A stretch of DNA of 64,000 nt from Candidatus Heimdallarchaeota archaeon LC_2 (GTDB lineage: Archaea > Asgardarchaeota > Heimdallarchaeia > Heimdallarchaeales > Kariarchaeaceae): contig MDVR01000007.1 in NCBI GenBank assembly GCA_001940725.1, positions 1 through 64,000 of the forward strand, read 5' to 3'. Below the pieces are notes generated by a model. The model did no database searches and was not told the origin of the DNA. It saw nothing but the letters and a program-made list of their open reading frames with translations. This document shows positions 25,408 through 35,476 of the stretch, in pieces. Within the stretch, counting starts at the first letter, position 1; each line of letters begins with the position of its first letter. Made by a program: the position numbers and the translations under genes.

Positions 25408-28131
25408 ATGATAAGCGAAAGGAAAAATCCTATGGTTATTTTATCTGAATCTGAAATTCTATCACTTAAAGAAAAAACGACATTAAATTCCGAAGAATTC
25501 ACATTTTATAACATTTCATCCTTATCTAAATACGGCATCAATTTGGAAAAGATCCCATTTACAATAAGAATTCTAATGGAAAATATGATTCGTAATTATG
25601 ATGGTTTTCTAGTTACACAAAATGATGTGAACTCTGTGTTAAATTGGCCAAATAGGGTTGGAGTCGCTGATGTACCATACATGCCGGCTCGAGTGGTTCT
25701 TCAAGATTTTACTGGGGTTCCCCTTATTGTTGATTTAGCCGCAATCAGAGAAAAAATGAGCGAGATAGGTGGAGATCCAGCTAAAATAAATCCGCTTGTG
25801 CCTACTGATTTAGTTATAGACCATTCCATTCAAGTTGATTCATTTGGTTCGTCTGATTCACTTCAAATTAATCAAGATCTCGAGTATTCAAGAAATCTAG
25901 AACGATATCAGCTAATCAAGTGGGCACAGCATAGTTTTGAAAATTTCAGAGTGATTCCACCTTCAAATGGCATAGTTCACCAAGTTAATCTTGAATATCT
26001 TGCATCAGTTGTTGATGTACGAGATTTCAAGGGAGAAAAAACCGCAGTAATTGATACATGTGTTGGTACAGATTCCCACACAACAATGATAAATGGATTA
26101 GGGATTTTAGGATGGGGAGTTGGAGGAATCGAAGCTGAAGCAGTTATGCTGGGGCAACCTTATAACATGTTATTGCCCGAAGTAATCGGATTCAAATTAA
26201 CAAATGAATTGCCAGAAGGTACCACAGCAACAGACTTAGTACTTACAGTCGTACAGATGTTGAGACAAAAAGGAGTTGTTGCAAAATTTGTTGAGTTTTA
26301 TGGACTTGGATTAGATAACTTATCCACACCTGATAAAGCAACGATTTCCAATATGTGTCCAGAGTATGGAGCAACTGTCGGCTTTTTCCCAATTGATGAA
26401 AGCACATTGGCGTATCTTCGTTTAACTGGAAGAAGTGAAGATCATATTCAATTTGTTGAAGAATATGCAAAGAAAAATTCGATTTTTAGAATGAGTGGAT
26501 CACCTGACCCAGTATTTTCCGATACATTGGAATTAGATATGTCGACTGTTGAACCGTCTATATCCGGCCCTTTAAACCCTGAGGAAAGAGTCTCCTTACA
26601 TGAAGCTTTGGAGAGAGCAATTGAATTTCAAGAAGCACACATTAGTAAAAGATCACCCAATGCAGAAGTACGTACTGCAGAGTTTGAATACAAGGGTGAA
26701 AATATTAAGTTAACTGATGGAAATATAGTCATTGCCGCAATAACAAGCTGTACTAATACTTCCAATCCCTCAGTAATGATAGGTTCGGGAATACTTGCAA
26801 AAAATGCTGTTGAAAAGGGTCTTACTACGAAACCATATATCAAAACTAGTTTTGCACCGGGATCATTAACTGTCACCCAGTACATGCAAAACCTTGATTT
26901 AGAAAAGTATCTAGATGAATTAGGCTTTCATACTGTTGGATATGGCTGTACTACATGTATTGGAAATAGTGGGCCTTTACCAGATGAAATTCATAAAGCA
27001 ATTGTTGATAATGATTTATATTCTTCTGCTGTGTTAAGTGGAAATAGGAATTTTGCAGGTCGAGTACATTCATTAACATTAGGTAATTATTTAGCTTCAC
27101 CCATGTTAGTTGTGGCATATGCCATTGCAGGTAGGACTGACATCGATTTAACTGAAGAACCTCTTGGGAAAGGAAAAGATGGACAGGATGTATTCCTAAA
27201 AGATATCTGGCCATCTCAGCAAGAAATTAAAACAGCAGTAGAGAAGGGATTAAACCCCCAAATGTTCAAAAGTATTAATGCTCGAATCCTTGATGGTGAT
27301 ATCAATTGGCAAATCCTAAAAGCACCCACATCTACTTTATTTGACTGGAAACCAGAATCAACTTATGTTAGGCTTCCACCATTTTTAGATGAATTCAACG
27401 CAAAGAGTGGTAATCCCAGTGACATAATAGGTGCAAGGGTCCTAGTACTTTTTGATGATAAAATTTCTACAGACCATATTAGTCCAGCTGGTTCAATTGC
27501 CATTGATAGTCCAGCGAGCAAATACCTACAATCAAATAACGTCGAAGTTGCAAATTTTAATTCTTATGGATCTAGAAGAGGAAATCATGAGGTAATGATA
27601 AGAGGCACATTTGCGAATGTCAAAGTGAAAAACCAACTTGTTGTTGGGACAGATGGTTGGTGGACTAAATATTTACCGTCAAATGAAGTCGATACAATAT
27701 ATAATGCTTCTCGTAAATATATTGATCAAGAAATACCCCTTATTGGAATTGGAGCTAATCAATATGGTCAGGGATCATCTCGTGATTGGGCAGCTAAAGG
27801 ACCCGCTTTGTTAGGAATGGAAGCAGTAATCATTAAAAATATTGAAAGAATTCACAGAAGTAATCTCATTGGGATGGGTGTTCTACCCTTACAATTTGAA
27901 GAAGGTGAGGGATGGAGAGAATTAGATTTAGATGGATCAGAGGTATTTGATATAACCGGTATTTCTGAAGGGTTATCAGTATTGAAAAAACTTGATGTGA
28001 AGGCAACTAAATCTGATGGCAGTTATGTTTCATTTAAAGTAACAGCTAGATTAGATACAGAAGTTGAGATAGAATATTTCAAATATAAGGGTATTCTTAA
28101 TTATGTACTTGCTCAACTATCTAAAGAGTAA
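25408..28131 (+). CDS. acnA: Aconitate hydratase A
   Basis: The 907-residue enzyme interconverts citrate and isocitrate in the TCA cycle, using a [4Fe-4S] cluster. Cluster ligands are visible as Cys448 (ITSCTNTSNP) and Cys514/Cys517 (GCTTCIGNSG). Other family blocks are VGTDSHTTMINGLG, GVGGIEAEAVMLGQP, the RNFAGRVH segment and, in the C-terminal swivel domain, SSRDWAAKGPALLG. The length and order match the bacterial/IRP1 type (AcnA) rather than AcnB. It is followed after 44 bases by a DegV gene on the same strand. With the fumC start at the window's right edge it supports a working TCA segment. Confidence 0.96.
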   Translation: MISERKNPMVILSESEILSLKEKTTLNSEEFTFYNISSLSKYGINLEKIPFTIRILMENMIRNYDGFLVTQNDVNSVLNWPNRVGVADVPYMPARVVLQDFTGVPLIVDLAAIREKMSEIGGDPAKINPLVPTDLVIDHSIQVDSFGSSDSLQINQDLEYSRNLERYQLIKWAQHSFENFRVIPPSNGIVHQVNLEYLASVVDVRDFKGEKTAVIDTCVGTDSHTTMINGLGILGWGVGGIEAEAVMLGQPYNMLLPEVIGFKLTNELPEGTTATDLVLTVVQMLRQKGVVAKFVEFYGLGLDNLSTPDKATISNMCPEYGATVGFFPIDESTLAYLRLTGRSEDHIQFVEEYAKKNSIFRMSGSPDPVFSDTLELDMSTVEPSISGPLNPEERVSLHEALERAIEFQEAHISKRSPNAEVRTAEFEYKGENIKLTDGNIVIAAITSCTNTSNPSVMIGSGILAKNAVEKGLTTKPYIKTSFAPGSLTVTQYMQNLDLEKYLDELGFHTVGYGCTTCIGNSGPLPDEIHKAIVDNDLYSSAVLSGNRNFAGRVHSLTLGNYLASPMLVVAYAIAGRTDIDLTEEPLGKGKDGQDVFLKDIWPSQQEIKTAVEKGLNPQMFKSINARILDGDINWQILKAPTSTLFDWKPESTYVRLPPFLDEFNAKSGNPSDIIGARVLVLFDDKISTDHISPAGSIAIDSPASKYLQSNNVEVANFNSYGSRRGNHEVMIRGTFANVKVKNQLVVGTDGWWTKYLPSNEVDTIYNASRKYIDQEIPLIGIGANQYGQGSSRDWAAKGPALLGMEAVIIKNIERIHRSNLIGMGVLPLQFEEGEGWRELDLDGSEVFDITGISEGLSVLKKLDVKATKSDGSYVSFKVTARLDTEVEIEYFKYKGILNYVLAQLSKE

Positions 28132-28175
28132 TCCTTTGATTTTATAATATCAATTACTTTGGAGTTCCAAATATA

Positions 28176-29030
28176 GTGACCTTTGCAATAATAACGGATT
28201 CAGCATCTGATATAGAACCAGAGTTTGAAAGAAAAGAGAATATCTTTATTGTACCAACTATAATTATTTTTGATAAAGAAGAGTTTAGAGATACAGAAAT
28301 AAATCGAAATGAGTTTCTCAATCGCATTAAATCTGGTGATATAGCTACCACTTCACAACCTTCACCTGCAGATATTGATGATAAATATAGGGAAGCATTG
28401 AAAATCTCCGAAAGTAAGGAAATATTAGGAATCCATTTAACCTCTAGGCTCAGTGGTACATTTTCTACAGTTTATAGTGTGGTAAATAATTTGGAGACAG
28501 GTACCATAAAATTATTCGATTCACTGAGCATTTCAATAGGCTCCGGATATTTTGTTTATTTAGCGGCATTTCTTCGAAATAAAGGTTATTCATTAGATGA
28601 AACATTGAATATTCTGGTAAAAGCAAGAAATCAAATTCATGTCGAAATTTATATTCAAGGGGTTCCATACCTACATAGAAGTGGAAGAATAAGCCTTGGT
28701 CAATATTCATTGCTAAGATTATTGAGATTGAAACCTATTCTGAATATTGTTGATGGATTATTAGTACAGAAAGGTCTGGTATTTGGGCAATCTGGGGGAT
28801 CTAAAAAACTAATTTCTAGGATTTTAAAGATAGATAAGGGTATGAATCCATTTATTATGATTGGTCACGCAACAAATCCTGAATTTATGGATATTTTTAG
28901 GAAGGAATTAGCTGTTTTAAATCCTTCACAAATTGCTGAAGTTGAAATTTGTAATACTTTGATTTCCCACACGGGTCTTGGACCATTGGGTATCGGCATA
29001 GCCCCAAGTTTTGAATCGTTAATTCAATAA
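28176..29030 (+). CDS. DegV family (fatty-acid-binding) protein
   Basis: The 284-residue protein opens with FAIITDSASDIEPEF and has SQPSPADI, HLTSRLSGTF and the LKPILNIVDG segment, the DegV hallmarks. In bacteria (FakB) such proteins bind fatty acids for a kinase; many archaeal members are uncharacterised. No FakA-like kinase is in the window, but an acyl-CoA ligase follows 175 bases downstream, so a lipid link is possible. GTG 28176 is preceded by TTGGAG, a modest ribosome-binding site. Confidence 0.88.
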   Translation: MTFAIITDSASDIEPEFERKENIFIVPTIIIFDKEEFRDTEINRNEFLNRIKSGDIATTSQPSPADIDDKYREALKISESKEILGIHLTSRLSGTFSTVYSVVNNLETGTIKLFDSLSISIGSGYFVYLAAFLRNKGYSLDETLNILVKARNQIHVEIYIQGVPYLHRSGRISLGQYSLLRLLRLKPILNIVDGLLVQKGLVFGQSGGSKKLISRILKIDKGMNPFIMIGHATNPEFMDIFRKELAVLNPSQIAEVEICNTLISHTGLGPLGIGIAPSFESLIQ

Positions 29031-29205
29031 TCCTAAATTTACCTCTTAACTTATTTCTATTAATTAAGTACCTCTAAATGAAGAACCAAAAGAGCCTTTT
29101 GAAAAATCGCTAGATGGATGTGAAATCAAATGAAATGTCTACCTTTTCATGGGTTAAATTAAATAACTCAATATTTCATCTAATTTATAATACTGAGGAA
29201 TATTA

Positions 29206-30924
29206 ATGGCAGAAATAGAAATTCCAATGCCTTGGATCAAAACTCTTGAAGGTGTAAGAAAATCAAGTATTGAATACCAAGACATTTCAACTTATGGATT
29301 CATGAAATTGCAAGCAGAAACAGTCCCGGATCAACTTAGCATGATTTTTGGAGTAAAAGGTGGGAAAAGCCTTACCTACAGTGAGTTGCTTCAAAATGTA
29401 AAGAAAATGGCTGTAGCACTTGAACAGAAGGGAGTAAAGCATGGTTCAAAAATTGCACTAATGCTTCCTAATACCCCTCATTACGTCATCACACATTTTG
29501 CACTCCTTGCTCTAGGAGCAACTGTTGTGCAAACAAATCCGTTATATACAGGACGTGAGCTAAGACATATTCTTAGTGATTCCGGTGCAACTGGTATTAT
29601 TTCTATTACTAGATTCGCACCATTGATTAACACCATCCTAGATGATCCTGAAAGCACCCTTGAGTGGGCAGTTTATGGTCAAATCGGAGATTATATGTCC
29701 CCAATTATTGTATTTCTTGGCAAATACATTTTGCGAAAATTAGATGATCCTGCAGTTCCATCCCATTCAAAGAATTTCAAATATAAAGACCTATTAAAAT
29801 CAAACGATGGATCAGCTTTCAAAGAGGCAAAGATTAATTTGACCAAAGATCTTGCTTTGTTACAATATACAGGAGGAACTACTGGTCTCTCAAAAGGTGC
29901 AGCACTTTCATATATGAACATAAGTGCTAATGCTCAACAAGCAAGAGAATGTATCCATATGGTACCTAATGGGAAAGGCAGTGTTCTTACTGCACTACCA
30001 CTTTTCCATAGTTTTGCACTGACTTCATGTCTTGGATTAGCAATCATGCTGGGTGTACCAATGATACTAGTTCCAAATCCTAGGGAACAACTGCCAACAG
30101 GTGAAGTACATACACTAATTGAAAAACATAAAATTACATTTGTACCAGGAGTTCCAACATTACTTAGCGGACTTTTGAACCATCCTAAAGCAAAGACAAC
30201 TGATTGGAGCAATGTTATAGTTGCACTTTCAGGAGGAGCTGGACTACCAAAAGAACTTGCTAAACAATTCGAAAAAGTTACTGGAAAACAAGTTGTTGAA
30301 GGATACGGATTAAGCGAAACTTCGCCCTTATTAACCATAAATCCTATTGGTCATGATACAGTAAAACCCATAATAGGATCAATCGGCCTACCAGCACCCG
30401 ACACAATAATTCGAATAGCAAATATGGATGATACCTCAAAAACCATGCCACTTGGAGAGAATGGAGAAATTGTGGCTAAAGGTCCTCAAGTGATGAACGG
30501 ATATTATAATAAACCCGATGAAAATAAAAACGTGATAGTTGATGGTTGGTTTTTGACTGGTGATGTTGCATATATGGATGAACAAGGTTTCACCTATATA
30601 GTTGACCGAAAGAAAGATATGATTCTAGTAAGTGGTTATAATGTGTACCCACTTGAAGTTGAACAAGTGTTGTATTCTCATCCTGCCGTTCTAGAAGCAG
30701 CGGTTGCTGGCCTCCCACATGAAGTAAAAGGAGAGATTGTGGCTGCATGGATCATTTTACGAGAGGGTATGGCAGCTTCAGAAGAGGATATTTTGAAATA
30801 TTGTAAAGAAAATCTTGCTGCATATAAGGTACCAAAGCAAATTACTTTTAGAGATGAACTACCAACAAGCTTGATTGGTAAAATACTGAGACGAAAATTA
30901 CAAGAAGAAGCTGCATCTTCATAA
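29206..30924 (+). CDS. Long-chain fatty-acid-CoA ligase (AMP-forming)
   Basis: The 572-residue enzyme activates fatty acids to acyl-CoA through an acyl-adenylate. The AMP-binding signature LLQYTGGTTGLSKGA is near 219-232, EGYGLSETSP follows, and the late hinge-lid blocks GWFLTGDVAYMDEQGF and DRKKDMILVSGYNVYP are complete, ending with the catalytic-lysine region TSLIGKILRRKL. It is FadD-like in layout. TATA-like and GAGG elements lie before the ATG. Chain-length preference cannot be read. Confidence 0.92.
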   Translation: MAEIEIPMPWIKTLEGVRKSSIEYQDISTYGFMKLQAETVPDQLSMIFGVKGGKSLTYSELLQNVKKMAVALEQKGVKHGSKIALMLPNTPHYVITHFALLALGATVVQTNPLYTGRELRHILSDSGATGIISITRFAPLINTILDDPESTLEWAVYGQIGDYMSPIIVFLGKYILRKLDDPAVPSHSKNFKYKDLLKSNDGSAFKEAKINLTKDLALLQYTGGTTGLSKGAALSYMNISANAQQARECIHMVPNGKGSVLTALPLFHSFALTSCLGLAIMLGVPMILVPNPREQLPTGEVHTLIEKHKITFVPGVPTLLSGLLNHPKAKTTDWSNVIVALSGGAGLPKELAKQFEKVTGKQVVEGYGLSETSPLLTINPIGHDTVKPIIGSIGLPAPDTIIRIANMDDTSKTMPLGENGEIVAKGPQVMNGYYNKPDENKNVIVDGWFLTGDVAYMDEQGFTYIVDRKKDMILVSGYNVYPLEVEQVLYSHPAVLEAAVAGLPHEVKGEIVAAWIILREGMAASEEDILKYCKENLAAYKVPKQITFRDELPTSLIGKILRRKLQEEAASS

Positions 30925-31105
30925 GTTATGTACAAATTTACTTAATCCATAATATTAATAGAACTAAGTTTAATTAATCATCAATTAAATTTTGATTAAG
31001 CCCTTAGTGTAATCAAAAAACTTGGCTAGGCGAAAAAGGTAAGTATATCCTATGGAAATATACGATAATAAAGAAAATTGATTAGTAATTAACAGATCCA
31101 GATAG

Positions 31106-31399
31106 TTAAGTAAAATCATCCAAATCTTCTTGATGGTAAATATCCTCATAAACAGCATCTTTATTATCAAATACTTCATTGAAATCATCAATGTCTAATT
31201 GACCTACGAATTCATCAATAAATGCCTTCATAACCCAAAATATTACTGAGAAAACGAGAATGAAAATGATAAAATAAAATGTTGCTTCAATTGAAAAATC
31301 AGTAAAGATATCTGTTGCATGATTCATAGTCAAATATAGTAATAATTGAATAGGAATTGCAAGAACAAACACAATTGTATTTCTAAGTCGATCTTTCAT
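31106..31399 (-). CDS. Small membrane protein with acidic tail
   Basis: The 97-residue protein has two hydrophobic helices (about 8-27 and 40-62) and a strongly acidic C-terminal part rich in Asp and Glu. It is convergent with the acyl-CoA ligase and close to the divergent hutI start. No family is recognised. The even hydrophobic pattern and acidic tail make a chance frame unlikely, but evidence is limited. Confidence 0.5.
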   Translation of the reverse strand: MKDRLRNTIVFVLAIPIQLLLYLTMNHATDIFTDFSIEATFYFIIFILVFSVIFWVMKAFIDEFVGQLDIDDFNEVFDNKDAVYEDIYHQEDLDDFT

Positions 31400-31509
31400 C
31401 CAATTATATAATACTCAACAAAATATTTAATGATGATTATTGATGTTGAATTTTCAATTACTTTTTCCAAATGATGATGAAATAATCTACAAGAAGAGAA
31501 ATATTTAGG

Positions 31510-32733
31510 ATGTTATCATCTGATTTACTTAAACTATTAATTCAATATGATCCAATTGAAATTGTGGAAATCAGTGGATTAACTGGATATTTCGATGGGT
31601 ATGTTTGGCATGAAGGTCCTATTTCAGTTATAATTGAAAATAATAAGATTAAGAGTATAGTGAAAAATACTTCAAAAAATGGAGATTATAATCTACCAGG
31701 ACACATATTATCGCCTCCATTTGCAGATGGACATACACATCTGATATTTGCTGGAGATCGATCTTTTGAACTTTCGATGAAAATTGGGGGAAAATCTTAC
31801 GCTGAGATTTTAGAAAGTGGTGGAGGAATATTGAATACCGTAAAATACACGAGAAAGGCGACCGATGATGATTTATTGGAATTAGTCTTGAAACGATTAG
31901 ATTTGATGTTGGATCATGGGACTCTAATGGTTGAAGCTAAATCTGGATATGGGTTAACTGCGGAGCATGAATTACGAATGTTACATATTTTGAATAAAGC
32001 AAATGAGATCCATCCCGTTGAAATTATTCCAACATATTGTGGAGCTCATGCTTTAACCGGTGAGACATCTCGTGAAGATTTTGTTGAAGAAGTAATTTCC
32101 ATAATTCCAGAAATTAAGCAAAAAAAACTAGCAACCTCTACTGACGTTTTTTGTGATCGCGGAGCATTTACTGTTGAAGAAACAAGAAAGATACTAAAAG
32201 CTTCAAAAGATGTAGATCTAGCAGTTCGAGTTCATGCTGAAGAGCTAGAATATACAGGGATTGGAAGAATTGCTGCTGAAGAATTTAATGCATTAAGTGT
32301 TGATCATTTACTTCATTCGAAAAGTGAGGATTTCAAAATTTATGAAAAAACAAATACAACTGCAATGTTTATGCCTGCAGCCACAATTGGACTTTTCACA
32401 ACACAAAAACCAATAGGCTGGAAGGATAGTAATGTCAATATTGGTCTTGGAAGTGATTACAATCCGAATAATTTAGTGGTATCAATGCAAACAGCTATCA
32501 GATTAGCTGTATATCTCTATCGCATGCAACCAATTAATGCCTTGAAAGCAGCTACTTCAGGAGCCTATAAAGGAATTACAGGGGATGAGTCAAGTAAATT
32601 GCAAGAAGGCTCAGATGCTGATTTTATAATATTAGAGGCTAATTCAATTAATGAGTTAATCACGAGATTTGATCAGAATCTAACCAAATTAGTTGTAAAA
32701 AATGGAGAGATAGTCTTATCAAAATTGAAATAA
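31510..32733 (+). CDS. hutI: Imidazolonepropionase
   Basis: The 407-residue amidohydrolase opens imidazolone-5-propionate to N-formimino-glutamate, the third step of histidine degradation. Metal ligands His75 and His77 are in DGHTHLIFAGDR, followed by GGKSYAEILESGGGI, EAKSGYGL, RVHAEELEYTG and GLGSDYNPNN, all specific to HutI. No hutU, hutH or hutG homologue lies in the window, so the pathway must be completed elsewhere. It is convergent with the regulator at 32786. Confidence 0.94.
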   Translation: MLSSDLLKLLIQYDPIEIVEISGLTGYFDGYVWHEGPISVIIENNKIKSIVKNTSKNGDYNLPGHILSPPFADGHTHLIFAGDRSFELSMKIGGKSYAEILESGGGILNTVKYTRKATDDDLLELVLKRLDLMLDHGTLMVEAKSGYGLTAEHELRMLHILNKANEIHPVEIIPTYCGAHALTGETSREDFVEEVISIIPEIKQKKLATSTDVFCDRGAFTVEETRKILKASKDVDLAVRVHAEELEYTGIGRIAAEEFNALSVDHLLHSKSEDFKIYEKTNTTAMFMPAATIGLFTTQKPIGWKDSNVNIGLGSDYNPNNLVVSMQTAIRLAVYLYRMQPINALKAATSGAYKGITGDESSKLQEGSDADFIILEANSINELITRFDQNLTKLVVKNGEIVLSKLK

Positions 32734-32785
32734 TGAATTTTTTTGAATTATTGAATTTTTTAATATTAAATAGGATAAAAATATA

Positions 32786-33919
32786 TTATTGATCAGCTAG
32801 AGGTATTGATGGATCGAATCCTAATACTTTCAAGGTTAGAGATAGAAATTCAAATTCTTTCAATACAGTCATATCATGAATAGAAATTTGATAAGTTTCT
32901 GGTTCATCTACAATGTAATCCTGTTTTAAATAGTATTTCATCACTTCGTCAAAGGCTTTGTTATATTCATCAAAAGTTGAATGTGCAGAGATTAAGAAAC
33001 CATCAAGATTTTTAGAAACATAGAAATGTGGTGAAATAAGTCTTCGTACTAACTCAACCGCTTCTTCCCTTTCATTCATAGTGGTTTTTGCATTAAATTT
33101 ACGATGAGTAAACACTAATAATTTAAGTCCTAACTTCTCAAGATTAGGAACAACTCTTGGAAAACAAATCTTGTTCTTCAAGAATTTCCTCTTGGCATTG
33201 GCAACGGTATTTCTAGATACACCTACTTTTTCTGCGATTAAAGTGTCCGATTCTTCAGGATACTTAACTAGACCTGCAAGTACCTTTCGTTCGGCTTTAG
33301 AGAGCTTAGCCAAAACCACACCATCAGTAGGAATGAGAAGGTCTTCATTGTATTCCGAAGATTCGAAACCGAATAATCTTGCAACTAGGGCTTCATAATC
33401 CATAAAAGCTCTTACCCTAGAAATCTCAAATGGATATGCATCAATCTGCATTCCTTGTCTGGTTAAGAATTTATTTTCAGAATATAATTGATAGAACTTC
33501 TCTTGATTCTTAGAATACTCAGTATAATTCTCAGATATTGATAAATTGAATGCTTTATTGGATTCCGAAACAACATAAAAATCTTCAATAAATCCCTTAA
33601 TTGTCTCACCAGCAACTCGCATTCGTTCCTCAAGTGTTGTGAAACGATTGAGATGACCATGCATTACCATTAACAACTCAAATCCTATTAATGGAAAATT
33701 AGGAATATAATAACGACGGTAATAATCATGTTCCCTTAATCGAGCTTTAATAGAACTGAATGTACTCTTCTTCATACCAATTTCGGAATGAATAGCTTGA
33801 TCAGATAGATTAGGCCATCGAACTAATGAATGAAGAACTCTAGCTTCATTCTGACTCAATTGGTGAACTGCTGAATTACGGCTAATATCAGCAAGTCCTG
33901 TTGGTGAGAAATTTTGCAT
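32786..33919 (-). CDS. Transcription regulator made of two tandem winged-helix units
   Basis: The 377-residue protein holds two copies of one arrangement: a winged helix (LSQNEARVLHSLVRWPNLSD near 21, and LSKAERKVLAGLVKYPEESD near 208) followed by an alpha/beta domain. In both, the recognition helix ends in a basic stretch and leads to a PNFPLIGFELL / PNLEKLGLKLL segment, so this is an internal duplication. The helix-turn-helix resembles Lrp/AsnC or MarR types. A monomer with two DNA-reading heads could act like a dimer. It lies beside an aminotransferase gene on the same strand and convergent to hutI; an amino-acid-metabolism role is only a guess. Confidence 0.75.
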   Translation of the reverse strand: MQNFSPTGLADISRNSAVHQLSQNEARVLHSLVRWPNLSDQAIHSEIGMKKSTFSSIKARLREHDYYRRYYIPNFPLIGFELLMVMHGHLNRFTTLEERMRVAGETIKGFIEDFYVVSESNKAFNLSISENYTEYSKNQEKFYQLYSENKFLTRQGMQIDAYPFEISRVRAFMDYEALVARLFGFESSEYNEDLLIPTDGVVLAKLSKAERKVLAGLVKYPEESDTLIAEKVGVSRNTVANAKRKFLKNKICFPRVVPNLEKLGLKLLVFTHRKFNAKTTMNEREEAVELVRRLISPHFYVSKNLDGFLISAHSTFDEYNKAFDEVMKYYLKQDYIVDEPETYQISIHDMTVLKEFEFLSLTLKVLGFDPSIPLADQ

Positions 33920-34071
33920 TAATTCGAAATAATTAGGGCTATTTAAAAAAGTTATAGAAAGTATGCATTTGATCAGATAACTTAAAAATTATTTTTTTTT
34001 CTTATCTGTCACAACATATTTATACTAGACTTTGATTTAACGATGTATTATTGATTACAATATATTGGTTG

Positions 34072-35268
34072 TTAGTTCCTTTTCCTCAATTCTGTGATAA
34101 TCAAATCAATACCTTCAATTAATCGTTCTTTAGATGTCGCACAATTTACACGGATATGATTTACACCCGTTGGCCCAAAATGGCTTCCTTCGACAACCTG
34201 AATTCCTTTATTTTCTAGCAATTTAGGCACAAATACAGCGTCATCAACACCGATATCAGGAAAAACAAAGAAACAGCTATCAGGAGTTTGACAATCATGA
34301 CCAGCTTCTCTAAAATACTTGGATGCTATTTCTGTATTACTTTTCATCAATTCGCGAAATTCGCCTACCCATCTCTTTGAAAATTCATTTGACAGAGCAA
34401 AATCACATACAATAGAGGATAATGGACTTGGTGATACCAATATGGAATTTGTTATTCCCCTAATCTCTTCAATCAAATCATCACCAGCATGAATGAAACC
34501 GGATCGATAACCAGCTAATCCATAAGCTTTTGAAAATCCATAAAGACATATACTTCTTTCTTTTAACCCCTCTATTGAAAGAACTGATGTTTGAGGTTGA
34601 TTAAATACTAATGGTTCGTATAATTCATCAGAAAAACATACTAGGTTATTATCTATAATAATATCTCTTAAGCCCTTCAAATCTGATGATGAGTAAATAT
34701 AGCCAATAGGATTAGTCGGATTACAAATGGCAATCATTTTTGTTTGATTGTCAACAGAGTTATTGAGAGTATCAATATCGAATTTATTATTCTCTAAATT
34801 TACCCAATCAATCGGATTTCCATTATCTGTGGCATGTCTGTGAATTGGTTCATATATTGGCCCTACACAAATTACTTTTCCTTCTCTTCGACTTGCCCAT
34901 TTCATTGCAGCATAAATTCCCAACATTGTACCAGGTATTACCTGTAGGTTATTTTTATCAACTTTTATTGATTTCGAATCGAAATAATTTTCAATTGAAT
35001 TGAAAGCATAATCCATTCCTTTTTGGCCTTGATAGAAAGAAAAACTGTCATCTAATCTTGATTTAATATATTCATTTATTCCTTCTGGACCTTCAAAATC
35101 AACATCAGCTACACCAAGTGAAATACCGGTTTCAGGTGGTATATTTTCATGCCATTTTAGTGGGCATTGTTTTCTAAGATCATTTTTTGATAGTAACTTG
35201 ATAATTTTCACCTTAAGTACTGACACTGATAGTGTAGAGCATATTTTTCCTTCACAATACCTTTTCAA
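34072..35268 (-). CDS. Class I/II PLP aminotransferase
   Basis: The PLP fold type I pattern is complete: ICNPTNPIGYIY in the middle, SDELYEPLVF, then YGFSKAYGLAGYRSG with the cofactor lysine, and a late RVNCATSKE. The reading frame from 35268 adds an unlikely Cys/Ser-rich leader of about 19 residues; GTG at 35211 gives a more typical N-terminus and is a good alternative. Substrate unknown. It is followed on the same strand by the duplicated regulator gene. Confidence 0.82.
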   Translation of the reverse strand: MKRYCEGKICSTLSVSVLKVKIIKLLSKNDLRKQCPLKWHENIPPETGISLGVADVDFEGPEGINEYIKSRLDDSFSFYQGQKGMDYAFNSIENYFDSKSIKVDKNNLQVIPGTMLGIYAAMKWASRREGKVICVGPIYEPIHRHATDNGNPIDWVNLENNKFDIDTLNNSVDNQTKMIAICNPTNPIGYIYSSSDLKGLRDIIIDNNLVCFSDELYEPLVFNQPQTSVLSIEGLKERSICLYGFSKAYGLAGYRSGFIHAGDDLIEEIRGITNSILVSPSPLSSIVCDFALSNEFSKRWVGEFRELMKSNTEIASKYFREAGHDCQTPDSCFFVFPDIGVDDAVFVPKLLENKGIQVVEGSHFGPTGVNHIRVNCATSKERLIEGIDLIITELRKRN

Positions 35269-35476
35269 AATGCTTTGTTTGTATAGTAAGGATAATCAAC
35301 ATAAAATTTAATTTTCTAATTTTCTTGGGGTATAACATAGTACCAAACGAACAAAATTTGAAATTTATCATAAAATATAGGAAAATATCTGAACTATGAT
35401 TAAATTTTTATAATATAATTTTACAAATATTCGAAAACAACGATTAATTTATATTCCTTTGATCGAAGATATAGGT

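Noticed and set aside
29934..30338. 134-codon antisense frame inside the acyl-CoA ligase gene
   Set aside because: It lies opposite strongly conserved AMP-binding motifs, has no domain and is a shadow of the real gene.
35459..35476. TTG start for the 35.5-kb aminotransferase
   Set aside because: An ATG six codons later (35477) gives a family-like N-terminus.
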